Shown one piece after another: positions 1 through 8,241 of a stretch of 64,000 bases of DNA. The position numbers were made by a program, and so were the translations under genes. Position 1 is the stretch's first letter. Each line of letters begins with the position of its first letter. This DNA is from Paractinoplanes bogorensis. GTDB lineage: Bacteria; Actinomycetota; Actinomycetes; Mycobacteriales; Micromonosporaceae. Location: positions 273,494-337,493 of the forward strand of contig NZ_JAHKKG010000013.1 in assembly GCF_018829635.1 (NCBI RefSeq), read 5' to 3'. Below the pieces are notes generated by a model. The model searched no databases and was not told where the DNA came from. It saw only the letters and a list, made by a program, of their open reading frames with translations.

Positions 1-746
1 TTCCACTCCGACGTGGACCGGTAGGTGACCTTGCAGGTTCGGGGCGGCGGGGCGGCCACGTTGACCAGGTTGGACGCGATCGACACGTTGCCGGCGGCGT
101 CCTTGGCCCGCACGTAGTAGTAGCGGCCGAGGGCGGCGTTGCGCAGCGGGGCGACGACCGAGGTGCCGGTGGCCGTCGCGACCAGGGTCGAGGTGTACCA
201 GCCGTCGAAGAAGTAGACGTTGTAGCCGGCCACGCCGACGTTGTCGGTCGCGGCGGTCCAGCTGAGGGCGACGTCGGTTGCGGTGACGTCGGTGGCCCGC
301 AGGCCGGTGGGGGTGGACGGCGGGGTGGTGTCGCCGGTGGTGGCGACCGGGGTCACGACGGTGACGCCCTCGGGCGAGGTGGCGACCAGGCCGTCGGTGC
401 CGCGGGCGAGGACGCTGAAGCGGTACTGCTGGCCGGCCCGGATGTTCCCGGTGATGGTGACCGTGGTGACGTTGCCGACCGGCTGCGACCAGTAGATGTC
501 GTTGAACGCCTGGGTGTAGTTGACGGCGTACTCGGCCAGCGGGGCCGAGCCGGGCACCGAGGCGGTCCACGACAGCGTGACCGACGTCGGGGTGACGGCG
601 GTGGCCCGGAAATCGGCCGGTGCTGACGGCGGTTGCCCGGTCGGCGAGGGGATCGGCGGCGCGGGGGTGCTCGGCGGCGGTGCGGCGCCGGTGAGGGCGG
701 CCAGTGCGACGAACGAGGCGAGCAGCGTGCGTATCCGGGTCCCCAT
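1..746 (-). CDS. Secreted FN3-FN3-CBM2 protein, C-terminus cut off by the window edge
   Basis: The reading frame is open on the minus strand from an ATG at 746 through position 1, giving 248 residues without a stop. Residues 1-22 form a signal peptide (MGTRIRTLL, then an Ala/Leu-rich core). A Pro-rich linker follows, then two fibronectin type III repeats at about 40-130 and 143-230, each with the LSWTAS or LSWTAA strand. The frame ends in CKVTYRSTSEW, which matches the first strand of family 2 cellulose-binding modules. Carbohydrate binding outside the cell is therefore likely; any catalytic domain would lie to the left. It shares its surface-polysaccharide theme with the GH9 and AbfB genes further right. 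Confidence 0.8.
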   Translation of the reverse strand, partial: MGTRIRTLLASFVALAALTGAAPPPSTPAPPIPSPTGQPPSAPADFRATAVTPTSVTLSWTASVPGSAPLAEYAVNYTQAFNDIYWSQPVGNVTTVTITGNIRAGQQYRFSVLARGTDGLVATSPEGVTVVTPVATTGDTTPPSTPTGLRATDVTATDVALSWTAATDNVGVAGYNVYFFDGWYTSTLVATATGTSVVAPLRNAALGRYYYVRAKDAAGNVSIASNLVNVAAPPPRTCKVTYRSTSEW

Positions 747-784
747 ACTGCGAACGTCCACTATGTATCGACAGATGTCAACGC

Positions 785-2866
785 CTACTCGCGGGTCACC
801 AACCAGTGCGGGCCGGTCGTCCAGCCGAGCAGACGGCGGCCTGTCCCCACGGTGCCGCCGGCCGCCGCGTGGGCCAGACCGGCCAGCGCCGGGGCGAGGA
901 CGGGTTCGGCGTCGCGGGTCCACCGGGCCAGCCGGGCCTCGGCGTCGCCGGTCAGCGATACGAAGAAGATCAGCTGCCGCCAGGCGTACGCGATGTCCTT
1001 GACCGTGGAGAGCGGGCGCGGGTTCCCGGGCAGCCGCCGGGCCAGGCTGTTCGCGGTGGCGAAGGCGCGGTCGGCGCAGTCGGGCGCGGGACGGACTCCG
1101 GCCCGGGCGACCAGGGTGGCGAGGTTGTGGGTGGTGAGGATCTGCGCCTGCTCGATGACGGTGCCGTTGGCCGCGACCGACGAACGGGAGCGCGTGCCCG
1201 CCCGGTCGCGGCAGAGGGCGTCGAAAGTCGGCGAGGTCGACGGGACGTGGGCGTAGTCGATGCCGTAGTAGCGCTCGTAGAGGGTGCCCTCGAGCAGGTC
1301 GGCGGCGATCGTGGCGGCGGCCGGGAAACTTGCCGCGAACCTGCCCTCGAAGATGTCGGCGGCCAGTTCGCTGACCCATGGCAGGCCGTCGCCGGCCTCG
1401 CGGCTGAGCGCGGACAGTTCGCGGACCAGCGGGTTGGGCAGCTGAGTGCCCGGGAAGGCGTCGACCGCGACCTGGCCGAGCCGCTGAAGCGTGGCCCGCG
1501 CGGCATCACGGGTGTCGTCGCCGGACACGCGATGGGCCTCGACCGCGCGCACCCACGGCAGCTCGCCGAGCCGGACCTGACGCTCGAGGTTGAGCAGCAG
1601 CAGCGAGCGGCGGTTGCGGAAGGCGCGATAGGTGGCGGCCATCAGGGTCCGCAGAGCCTTCTCCCGGTACGGGGCGGCCGCCGTTGCCGCCGCCAGTTGC
1701 GGAACGAGGCCGGCCAGCACCTCGGCCGACCCGATGACACGGGTCGCGACGAGCTCCTCGACGGTGCCGGCGCGGGCCCGCTCGACCGCCTTGCGCAGGC
1801 TCTCGGGGAATTCGGCGCCTGCCAGCACGGCGTCGACGCCGGCGATACCCAGCGACGGCGGGTGCGCGGCCAGACGGCGTACGAGAAGCTGGGCCAGCTC
1901 GTGATGGGACGGGCGGGCGGTCTGGGCCGCCTGGCGGGCGCGCAGGGCCGCATGCGGGGCCGAGCCGGGACGCCCGCGCCGGGCCAGCATCGAGTCGACG
2001 GCGTGCTGCAGCAGACCGCGCGTGCTGAGCTCGCCGCCGGACACCGATTCCTGCAGGGAACGGCGCAGGACGGCGAGGTTCTCCTTGGGGCGACGGTGCT
2101 TGGTGCAGCGGGTGTGCGCGGCGGCCAGCTGCTCGTAGCGCCGGAGGAGGGCCCCGGCGCGGACCCGCCACTCGTCGTCGAGGGTGACGGCGACCCGGCC
2201 GTCGACCACGGTCTCGCACCACAGTGTGAGCAGCTCGTCGGCGAACGGGTTCCAGACCGTCAGGGCCTCCCGCTGGGCCTCGACCCGGGGATCGGGCGTG
2301 CGGCGGGCGAGGCGGTCGCGGGCCTGGGCGGCGGTTTCGCGCCAGACGATGTCGGGGTCGGTGACCGGCGCCTGGGACGGCTCGGGGGAGAAGCGGAGCC
2401 GGTCGGTGTAGGGGGCGATCTCCTTGAGCACGGCCACCGCGGCGTCGCGGTCGCCCGCCCGCAGCAGCCACGCGATCGTCAGCAGGGCGGCGTGCTCGGG
2501 CAGCTCGATCCGGTAGGCGCCGCTGTCGAGCAGGTGGGACAGCTCGGCCAGGCCTTCCTCGGACAGGTAGTGGTCGAACCGGGCGCCGCCGTCGTCGTCG
2601 ATCGCGGCGGCGGCCCGGCCGGTCGCGAAACCGCCCCGGACAACCTCAGGCGTGACCCAGGCGGGCAGGCCGGCCACCGGAGCGCGGGAACCGATGGACA
2701 GGACGCCCGACAGCATTCCGCTCAGCACCTCCGACCAGCGGCGCACCCGCTCGTCGGCACGGCGGCGGGTCGGCTCGTCGTCGTGGCCGGTCGCCGTCGC
2801 GTAGGCCCGGGCCAGCTCGCTCGCGGCGTAGGCCGGATCGGCCGTACGGGTGTCGTCGTTCTCCAT
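785..2866 (-). CDS. Uncharacterised 693-residue protein
   Basis: A long Ala/Arg-rich soluble protein with no signal peptide and no motif I recognise. The sequence is mostly predicted helix with repeated Leu-Ala-Arg heptad-like stretches, and coding bias is strong throughout. The ATG at 2866 lies one base after the discriminator position of a tRNA-like structure (2868-2939), so either the tRNA-like element is the 5' leader or the true start is slightly downstream. No good Shine-Dalgarno sequence precedes the ATG; the nearest GGAGG falls inside the tRNA-like variable region about 30 bases upstream. The gene ends 38 bases before the secreted FN3/CBM2 gene on the same strand. Function unknown. 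Confidence 0.75.
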   Translation of the reverse strand: MENDDTRTADPAYAASELARAYATATGHDDEPTRRRADERVRRWSEVLSGMLSGVLSIGSRAPVAGLPAWVTPEVVRGGFATGRAAAAIDDDGGARFDHYLSEEGLAELSHLLDSGAYRIELPEHAALLTIAWLLRAGDRDAAVAVLKEIAPYTDRLRFSPEPSQAPVTDPDIVWRETAAQARDRLARRTPDPRVEAQREALTVWNPFADELLTLWCETVVDGRVAVTLDDEWRVRAGALLRRYEQLAAAHTRCTKHRRPKENLAVLRRSLQESVSGGELSTRGLLQHAVDSMLARRGRPGSAPHAALRARQAAQTARPSHHELAQLLVRRLAAHPPSLGIAGVDAVLAGAEFPESLRKAVERARAGTVEELVATRVIGSAEVLAGLVPQLAAATAAAPYREKALRTLMAATYRAFRNRRSLLLLNLERQVRLGELPWVRAVEAHRVSGDDTRDAARATLQRLGQVAVDAFPGTQLPNPLVRELSALSREAGDGLPWVSELAADIFEGRFAASFPAAATIAADLLEGTLYERYYGIDYAHVPSTSPTFDALCRDRAGTRSRSSVAANGTVIEQAQILTTHNLATLVARAGVRPAPDCADRAFATANSLARRLPGNPRPLSTVKDIAYAWRQLIFFVSLTGDAEARLARWTRDAEPVLAPALAGLAHAAAGGTVGTGRRLLGWTTGPHWLVTRE

Positions 2867-2867
2867 G

Positions 2868-2939
2868 CCGGCGTGGCGGGCCCTGCCCCCGCGCCCTCCG
2901 GGTCCCGAGCCCGGTGCTCTGCTGCTGAGCTACACGCCG
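2868..2939 (-). tRNA. tRNA-Pro(CGG)-like gene with abnormal D and T loops
   Basis: The minus strand folds into a complete cloverleaf: acceptor stem CGGCGTG/CACGCCG (7 of 7 pairs), D stem GCTC/GAGC (4 of 4), anticodon stem CCGGG/CCCGG (5 of 5) and T stem GCGGG/CCCGC (5 of 5). The anticodon loop CTCGGGA has U33 and anticodon CGG (proline). The variable loop is AGGGC, and G15 with C48 could form a Levitt pair. The T loop is GGCAGGG instead of TTCRANY and the D loop is AGCAGCA without G18-G19, so the normal elbow contacts cannot form. CCA is not encoded. It is either a specialised tRNA, a tRNA mimic in the leader of the next gene, or a recent pseudogene. Confidence 0.6.
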
Positions 2940-3013
2940 TTGTCCGCATCTCGCCCGCGGACCGGCTGACGGTATCGCCGCCGCGGGGTTGTCCGCCGCC
3001 GAATTATCGCGGG

Positions 3014-3026
3014 TAGGCTCGCCTGC
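3014..3026 (+). promoter_or_regulatory. Leaderless -10 element for the LD-carboxypeptidase
   Basis: TAGGCT at 3014-3019 is followed by 7 bases and the GTG start at 3027. This places the expected transcription start on the start codon, and no Shine-Dalgarno sequence is present. Confidence 0.5.
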
Positions 3027-3947
3027 GTGATCACTGCGCGGCGGCTGGTCGAGGGTGACCTGGTGGCGCTGGTGTCGCCCGCGGGGGCCAGCGAACCCGG
3101 GCGCATCGCCGCGACGGTGGCGGCCCTCGAAGGGTGGGGCCTGCGGGTGCGGCTCGGTGGGCACGCCGGTGGCCGGCACACCTTCTTCGCCGGTACGGAC
3201 GACGAGCGGCTGAGCGACCTCAACGCGGCGCTGCGCGACCCAGCCGTGCGGGGGGTCTTCTGCATGCGCGGCGGCTACGGCATGCAGCGGATCGTGGACG
3301 GGGTCGACTTCGAGGCCGTGCGCCGCGATCCCAAGGTGGTGATGGGATTCAGCGACATCACGGCGCTGCATGCGGCCCTGTGGCGCGAGACCGGGCTGGT
3401 GACCGTGCACGGGCCGACCGCGGGGCAGTTCGAGCGCGGCCCGTCGTCGCTGACGGTGCAGGCGGCCCGGCGTGCGGTCACGGTGGGCGGGCAGGTCACC
3501 GTCAGCGCGGATCCGGCCGAGGGAACCTACGGCGTACGCGTCGACGGGGTGGCCGAGGGCACCCTGCTCGGCGGCAACCTGGCCCTGCTGGCGACCACGA
3601 TCGGCACCCGGCACGCGCTCGACCTCGACGGCGCGATCCTGCTGCTCGAGGACGTGGACGAGCAGCCCTACCGGATCGACCGCATGCTCGTGCACCTGCG
3701 GCGGGCCGGCTGGTTCGACGGGCTGCGCGGGGTCGCCCTGGGCCAGTTCACCAACTGCGCCGACACGAACCCGCACTACCCGCCGGTCGCCGAGGTGCTG
3801 CGCGAGCAGTTGAGCGCGCTGGGCGTGCCGGTGCTGGGCGGGCTCCCGATCGGCCACGGCGACCAGCAGATCGCCGTGGGCCTGGGAGTGCCCGCCCGGC
3901 TCGACGCGACCAACGGGCTCCTGGTGGTCGGCCCGGCTGTGGTCTGA
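3027..3947 (+). CDS. LD-carboxypeptidase, peptidase family S66 (LdcA/MccF type)
   Basis: A 306-residue cytoplasmic serine peptidase. Family S66 members cleave L,D-bonds in peptidoglycan tetrapeptides during recycling, or microcin C-like adducts in the MccF branch. The opening LVALVSPAG strand, the CMRGGYG turn, the nucleophile motif GFSDITALH, the Glu-containing EDVDEQPYRIDRML motif and the catalytic His in LPIGHGD are all visible in the usual order. Length is typical. The GTG start at 3027 follows a leaderless -10 element. It is transcribed away from the tRNA-like gene and is followed convergently by a VOC gene 3 bases beyond its stop. The choice between recycling and self-immunity cannot be made from sequence. 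Confidence 0.88.
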   Translation: MITARRLVEGDLVALVSPAGASEPGRIAATVAALEGWGLRVRLGGHAGGRHTFFAGTDDERLSDLNAALRDPAVRGVFCMRGGYGMQRIVDGVDFEAVRRDPKVVMGFSDITALHAALWRETGLVTVHGPTAGQFERGPSSLTVQAARRAVTVGGQVTVSADPAEGTYGVRVDGVAEGTLLGGNLALLATTIGTRHALDLDGAILLLEDVDEQPYRIDRMLVHLRRAGWFDGLRGVALGQFTNCADTNPHYPPVAEVLREQLSALGVPVLGGLPIGHGDQQIAVGLGVPARLDATNGLLVVGPAVV

Positions 3948-3950
3948 GGC

Positions 3951-4316
3951 CTACTTCTCGGCCCAGACGCCCAGCTCGTTGCCGCTCGGGTCGGCGAAGT
4001 GGAAACGCCGGCCACCGGGGAACTCGTAGGGCCCCTCGACGACCCGGCCCCCGGCGGCGCGGACCGCCTCGGCGGTGGCGTCGAGGTCGGACGAGAAGAG
4101 CAGAACGAGCGGGCCGCCGACCCCGACCGGCTCGCCCGGCCGCAGGCCACCGGACTCGCCGTCGCCGCCCGGCCGGCGGATGCCGGAGTAGTCCGGGCCG
4201 TAGTCGTTGAACTGCCAGCCGAACGCCTCGCCGTAGAACCGCTTGGCCTCGGCCAGGTCGCCCACCGTGATCTCGATGTAGTCGATGGCGTGGTGCTGAT
4301 GCGTCTGTTCGGTCAT
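3951..4316 (-). CDS. VOC (glyoxalase/bleomycin-resistance) superfamily protein
   Basis: 121 residues from ATG 4316 (MTEQTHQHH). The fold signature is clear: IDYIEITVGDLAEAKRFYGEAFGW at the start of the first beta-alpha-beta-beta-beta module and FHFADPSGNELGVWAEK at the end of the second. The first-module metal position and the C-terminal Glu are present, so a metal-binding dioxygenase, glyoxalase-like or resistance role is possible. Substrate unknown. An in-frame start 30 bases upstream exists but would add residues without homology and overlap the divergent kinase promoter. Confidence 0.82.
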   Translation of the reverse strand: MTEQTHQHHAIDYIEITVGDLAEAKRFYGEAFGWQFNDYGPDYSGIRRPGGDGESGGLRPGEPVGVGGPLVLLFSSDLDATAEAVRAAGGRVVEGPYEFPGGRRFHFADPSGNELGVWAEK

Positions 4317-4392
4317 GCCGGGCAGTCTGCCCCGGAGGTACGACATTTTCGGCGCCGCTCAGTCCGACACCGGGTATGCCGATAGGACGATC

Positions 4393-6282
4393 GTGGCGGA
4401 ACAGGTCTACACCCTGGGCAACCTGGTCATCATGAGCGCCTACGCGGCGATCACGGTGGCGATCCTGGGACCGGTGATCCGGGCGCGGCAGCTGTGGAGC
4501 AACAAGCTCGCCGTGACCACCGGCATGATCTTCTTCAGCTGTGCGGTCGGGCACGGACTGCACGCCTTCATGGCCATCCGCGCCCTGCAGACCGGCGACA
4601 GCCACAGTCATCTCCAGCCCGGGTGGGAGTGGCCGACGGCGCTCTGGGACATGTTCACCGCGCTGGTCGGCGTCTACTACTGGACGCTGCGTCGCAGCTA
4701 CAAGGTGCTGCTCGGCGGCGGATCCATCTTCACCTCGCCCGGGGAGCAGAACCGCCTCGAGGAGGCCGGGGCCCGGGAGCAGGCCGCCCTCAACGCGGCC
4801 GAGAAGCACCGGGCGACCCTGGCCGCCGTGGTCGAGCACACCGACGACGCGATCATCGGGGTGAACCTGGAGGGCCGGGTGACCGCCTGGAACCGCGGAG
4901 CCGAGCGGCTGTTCGGCTACAACGCGGGCGCGGCCATCGGCCAGCCCATGTCGATCTTCTCGGGCGACTCGTCGTCGGCCGACCAGATGGCCTACATCGC
5001 GCGCATCCGGCACGGTGAGCGGCACATCCACTACGAGGCCCGCCGGGTGCACCGCAACGGGTCGCCGCTCGAGCTGTCGATCAACATGGCCCCGATCCGC
5101 AACGCGGCGGGCGAGGTCACCGGCGTGTCGGTGACCGCCCGCGAGATCAGCGAGCAGAAGGCCGCCGCCGACGAGCGGCGGGCCTCCGACGACCGCGCGC
5201 ACCAGGTGCAGCGGATGGAGAGCCTGGGCAAACTGGCCGGTGGGCTGGCCCACGACTTCAACAACATCCTCGGCATCATCGTCAACTACACCGAGTTCGC
5301 CATCGACGAGACCGGGGACAAGCCCGCCGTACGGGAAGATCTGGAGCACGTCCGGTCGGCGGCGGACCGGGCCATGGCGCTGACCCGGCAGTTGCAGACC
5401 TTCACCCGCGGCGCCGGCTCGCAGCCCCGCGAGGTCGACCTGACCGCCGCGCTGGAGGAGGCCCGGCAGCGCCTCGAACCACAGGTCGGCGAGCGGATCA
5501 CGATCGTCAGCCGCCCGGCCCCGGCGGCGCTCACCGTGCGGGCCGACCCGGGGCAGCTGCAGCAGGTGCTGGAGCAACTGGCCACCAACGCCCGCGACGC
5601 GATGCCGGACGGCGGCACCCTCGTGCTCGAGGCGAACGCCCACGACGACCAGGCCCGCATCCTGGTGAGTGACACCGGCACCGGCATGCCCCCGGACATC
5701 GTCGAGCGCGTCTTCGAACCGTTCTTCACCACCAAACCGGGCAAGGGCGCCGGGATGGGGCTGGCCGCGGTCTACGGCATGGTGACCGAGGCGGGCGGCG
5801 AGATCGCCGTCTACTCCGAGCCCGGCGTCGGCACCACGTTCCGCGTCCATCTGCCGCTGGTCGCGCCGACCGCCCCGGCCGAGCGGGCCGCCCCGCCGTC
5901 GGGTGACGGCCGGACGATCCTGGTCGTCGAGCACGAACCGGCGCTGATGCGCGCGGCGACCCGCATCCTGACCGTGGCCGGATATCAGGTGCTGGCCGCG
6001 ACGACCGGCCCCGAGGCGCTGGTGGTCCTGGGCGACCGCACGGCCGACGCCCTGGTCACCGACGTCGTGATGCCCGACATGACCGGGCCGCGGCTGGCCG
6101 AACTGCTGCACGAGCGCGCGCCGGGCCTGCCGGTGGTCTACATGTCCGGCTACAGCAGCGGCATGCTCGACGTGACCGGGCTGCTCGACCCGGCCGCCCC
6201 GTTCGTCGAGAAGCCCTTCACCGCCCACGATCTGCTGCACACCGTGCACGAAGCACTGCACCGGACACCGTCGGCCGTCTGA
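4393..6282 (+). CDS. Membrane hybrid sensor histidine kinase (TM-PAS-HisKA-HATPase-REC)
   Basis: 629 residues from GTG 4393. The N-terminus carries about three membrane helices (residues 8-105). A PAS domain (about 130-255, with AIIGVNLEGRVTAWNRGAERLFGY) is followed by the phosphoacceptor motif LAGGLAHDFNNILG with His287, an HATPase domain (ATNARDAMPDGG, DTGTGM, FEPFFTTKPGKGAGMGL) and a receiver domain with phosphoacceptor Asp557 (VTDVVMPDM) and Lys in EKPF. The receiver acidic pocket reads VVEHEP instead of VVDDEP, so phosphorylation chemistry may be altered. No separate response regulator is adjacent. A TAGGAC element lies just before the GTG, which supports this start over upstream codons. 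Signal unknown. Confidence 0.85.
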   Translation: MAEQVYTLGNLVIMSAYAAITVAILGPVIRARQLWSNKLAVTTGMIFFSCAVGHGLHAFMAIRALQTGDSHSHLQPGWEWPTALWDMFTALVGVYYWTLRRSYKVLLGGGSIFTSPGEQNRLEEAGAREQAALNAAEKHRATLAAVVEHTDDAIIGVNLEGRVTAWNRGAERLFGYNAGAAIGQPMSIFSGDSSSADQMAYIARIRHGERHIHYEARRVHRNGSPLELSINMAPIRNAAGEVTGVSVTAREISEQKAAADERRASDDRAHQVQRMESLGKLAGGLAHDFNNILGIIVNYTEFAIDETGDKPAVREDLEHVRSAADRAMALTRQLQTFTRGAGSQPREVDLTAALEEARQRLEPQVGERITIVSRPAPAALTVRADPGQLQQVLEQLATNARDAMPDGGTLVLEANAHDDQARILVSDTGTGMPPDIVERVFEPFFTTKPGKGAGMGLAAVYGMVTEAGGEIAVYSEPGVGTTFRVHLPLVAPTAPAERAAPPSGDGRTILVVEHEPALMRAATRILTVAGYQVLAATTGPEALVVLGDRTADALVTDVVMPDMTGPRLAELLHERAPGLPVVYMSGYSSGMLDVTGLLDPAAPFVEKPFTAHDLLHTVHEALHRTPSAV

Positions 6283-6301
6283 GGTCGGGCACAATGCCCG
6301 G

Positions 6302-7369
6302 ATGAGCACCGGGGCCGCGCTCGTCTTCCTCGCCGTGGTGGCGGCACGCTTCCTGCTGCCCCTCGCGATCCCGTACTTCCCGCTGCCCGCCGTGGTGGCC
6401 TGCCTGGTGCTCGACGGCGTGGACCAGACGATCTTCCAGTCCTTCGGGTACGACCCGCCCGGCTACCAGTCGTACGACAAGGCCATGGACGTCTACTACC
6501 TGGCCGTCGCCTATCTGTCGACGCTGCGGAACTGGACCAACGTGGCGGCGTTCGAGATCTCCCGGTTCCTGTTCTTCTACCGGCTGATCGGAGCTCTGCT
6601 GTTCGAGCTGACCGGGGCGCGCTGGCTGCTGCTGGTGTTCCCCAACGTGTTCGAGTACTTCTTCATCGCGTACGAGGCGATCCGGTCCCGCTGGTCGCCG
6701 GTCAACCTGCTGGTCGGCTGGTGGCTGAGCGTGGCCGCGGTGATCTGGGTGGTGGTGAAGCTGCCGCAGGAGTGGTGGCTGCACGTGGCCCGGCTCGACC
6801 TGACCGACCAGATCGCCGCCCACCAGTGGATCGTCGGGCTGATCGTCGCGATCGTGGCAGGTGCCGTCGTGCTTCTGCGGCGGGTGGTGTGGCCGCGGCT
6901 GGGCCCGTACGACTGGACGTGGCGGATCCGGCCCGAACCGCTGCCCGAGGAGATCGACGAGGCGCACGAGCAGAGCGCCTGGCGCAGCCGCAACGACCGG
7001 GTGTGGTCGTGGAACACGCTGGAGAAGGTGCTGCTGCTCGGCCTGGTCTGCTGCATCTTCGGAAAGATGCTGCCCGACTACAGCGGCTCGACGGCCTCGC
7101 TCTTCCTCGGCGTCGGCGTCACGGTGGTGCTGAACGCCGCGGTGACGCTGGCGGTGGCCCGGCGCAGCTGGACCGTGACGTCGATGGCGTTGTCCTTCGC
7201 CGTGCGGTTGCTGCTGAACGTGATCTACGCGTGGGTCGCCAACTGGTTCCTGGGCCGCGAGATCGACGGCTTCGAGACGATGTTCTTCCTCACCATGATC
7301 TCGCTGATCACCACGTTGCACGACCGCTGGCGGCCGGTGCACGGCTTCCGGGTCCGGCAGGTCGCCTAG
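6302..7369 (+). CDS. Polytopic integral membrane protein of unknown function
   Basis: 355 residues with about eight hydrophobic segments, beginning ALVFLAVVAARFLLPLAIPYF. An acidic cytoplasmic or extracellular loop occurs near residues 215-235 (PEPLPEEIDEAHEQ). No transporter or enzyme motif is recognised. It begins 19 bases after the hybrid kinase stop on the same strand, so co-transcription with the kinase is possible and it might be part of the same sensory unit, but this is only proximity. The ATG at 6302 has no clear Shine-Dalgarno sequence. Confidence 0.8.
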   Translation: MSTGAALVFLAVVAARFLLPLAIPYFPLPAVVACLVLDGVDQTIFQSFGYDPPGYQSYDKAMDVYYLAVAYLSTLRNWTNVAAFEISRFLFFYRLIGALLFELTGARWLLLVFPNVFEYFFIAYEAIRSRWSPVNLLVGWWLSVAAVIWVVVKLPQEWWLHVARLDLTDQIAAHQWIVGLIVAIVAGAVVLLRRVVWPRLGPYDWTWRIRPEPLPEEIDEAHEQSAWRSRNDRVWSWNTLEKVLLLGLVCCIFGKMLPDYSGSTASLFLGVGVTVVLNAAVTLAVARRSWTVTSMALSFAVRLLLNVIYAWVANWFLGREIDGFETMFFLTMISLITTLHDRWRPVHGFRVRQVA

Positions 7370-7400
7370 ATCGACTTCGATGATCCTCCACTGTGGGCAC

Positions 7401-7413
7401 TAGGATGCTGGGC
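7401..7413 (+). promoter_or_regulatory. Leaderless -10 element for the first DUF574 methyltransferase
   Basis: TAGGAT at 7401-7406, 7 bases, then GTG 7414. A GGGGGA stretch at 7416-7421 could alternatively act as a ribosome-binding site for ATG 7426. Confidence 0.45.
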
Positions 7414-8241
7414 GTGGGGGAACAGATGAGCGAATCGTACGGATGGGTGCCGGAAGGCGTCGACATCACGGTGCCGGACGCGTCGCGCGTCTACGACTAC
7501 GCGCTGGGCGGCGTGCACAACTTTGCCGTCGACCGCGAGTTCTGGCACCGGGCGGAAAAGATGTTCCCCGAGGCGCGGCTCGTCGCCCGGGCCAACCGGG
7601 CCTTCCTCGGCCGGGTGGTGCGCCGGCTGAGCGCCCAGGGCATCCGCCAGTTCCTCGACGTCGGCTCGGGCATCCCCACGCTGGGCAACGTGCACGAGGT
7701 GGCGCAGGACGCCGACCCCGAGGCCCGGGTCCTCTACGTCGACATCGACCCGATCGCCGTGCAGCAGAGCCGCAGCCTGCTCACCGGCAACCCGTACGCC
7801 CGGGTCATCGAGGGCGACCTGCGCAAACCCGACGGCATCCTCTACCATCCGGACACGCTCGACCTGTTCGACTTCGGCGAGCCGGTCGCCGTGCTCACCC
7901 TGGCCGTGCTGCACTTCGTGCCCGACGAGGCCGACCCGGCGGGCCTGCTGCACCGCCTCGGCGAGCCGCTGGTCGCCGGCAGCCACCTGGTCATCTCGCA
8001 CCTCGGCCCCGATGACACGCCCGAGGGCCGGGAGGCGCAGGAACGCGGCCGCCGGCTGTACGAGAAGACGCCGACCCCGTTGGTGATCCGCACCCGCGAG
8101 CAGGTCGCCGCCCTCATCGGCGACGGCTTCACGCTGCTCGAACCGGGCGTGGTGGCGGCCACCGGGTGGCATCCCGACCCCGACGAGGCCGGCGATCCAC
8201 CGCAGCCGATGACGCTGGTGGCGGTGGCCCGGAAATCATGA
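7414..8241 (+). CDS. SAM-dependent methyltransferase, DUF574/Methyltransf_19 (SAV_2177 family)
   Basis: 275 residues from GTG 7414; ATG 7426 is an alternative start. The family hallmarks are present in order: PDASRVYDYALGGVHNFAVDREF, then the SAM-binding strand FLDVGSGIPT with NVHEVAQ, VLYVDIDPIA, EGDLRKPDGIL and a LAVLHFVPDE strand. This family is greatly expanded in Actinobacteria and its substrates are mostly unknown. The stop overlaps the ATG of the following GGDEF/EAL gene (ATGA), so the two are translationally coupled. A paralog lies at 58366-59166. Confidence 0.88.
   Translation: MGEQMSESYGWVPEGVDITVPDASRVYDYALGGVHNFAVDREFWHRAEKMFPEARLVARANRAFLGRVVRRLSAQGIRQFLDVGSGIPTLGNVHEVAQDADPEARVLYVDIDPIAVQQSRSLLTGNPYARVIEGDLRKPDGILYHPDTLDLFDFGEPVAVLTLAVLHFVPDEADPAGLLHRLGEPLVAGSHLVISHLGPDDTPEGREAQERGRRLYEKTPTPLVIRTREQVAALIGDGFTLLEPGVVAATGWHPDPDEAGDPPQPMTLVAVARKS

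Noticed and set aside
704..3016. 770-codon plus-strand frame opposite the 693-residue gene
   Set aside because: Composition rich in Gly, Arg and Gln without domain motifs; the minus-strand frame has normal protein composition and third-position GC.
2646..3857. 403-codon open frame opposite the LD-carboxypeptidase
   Set aside because: It is antisense to a gene with intact S66 motifs and passes through the tRNA-like gene; typical high-GC shadow frame.
3748..6309. 853-codon minus-strand frame opposite the histidine kinase
   Set aside because: Histidine-, Gly- and Arg-rich shadow of a kinase whose motifs are intact on the other strand.
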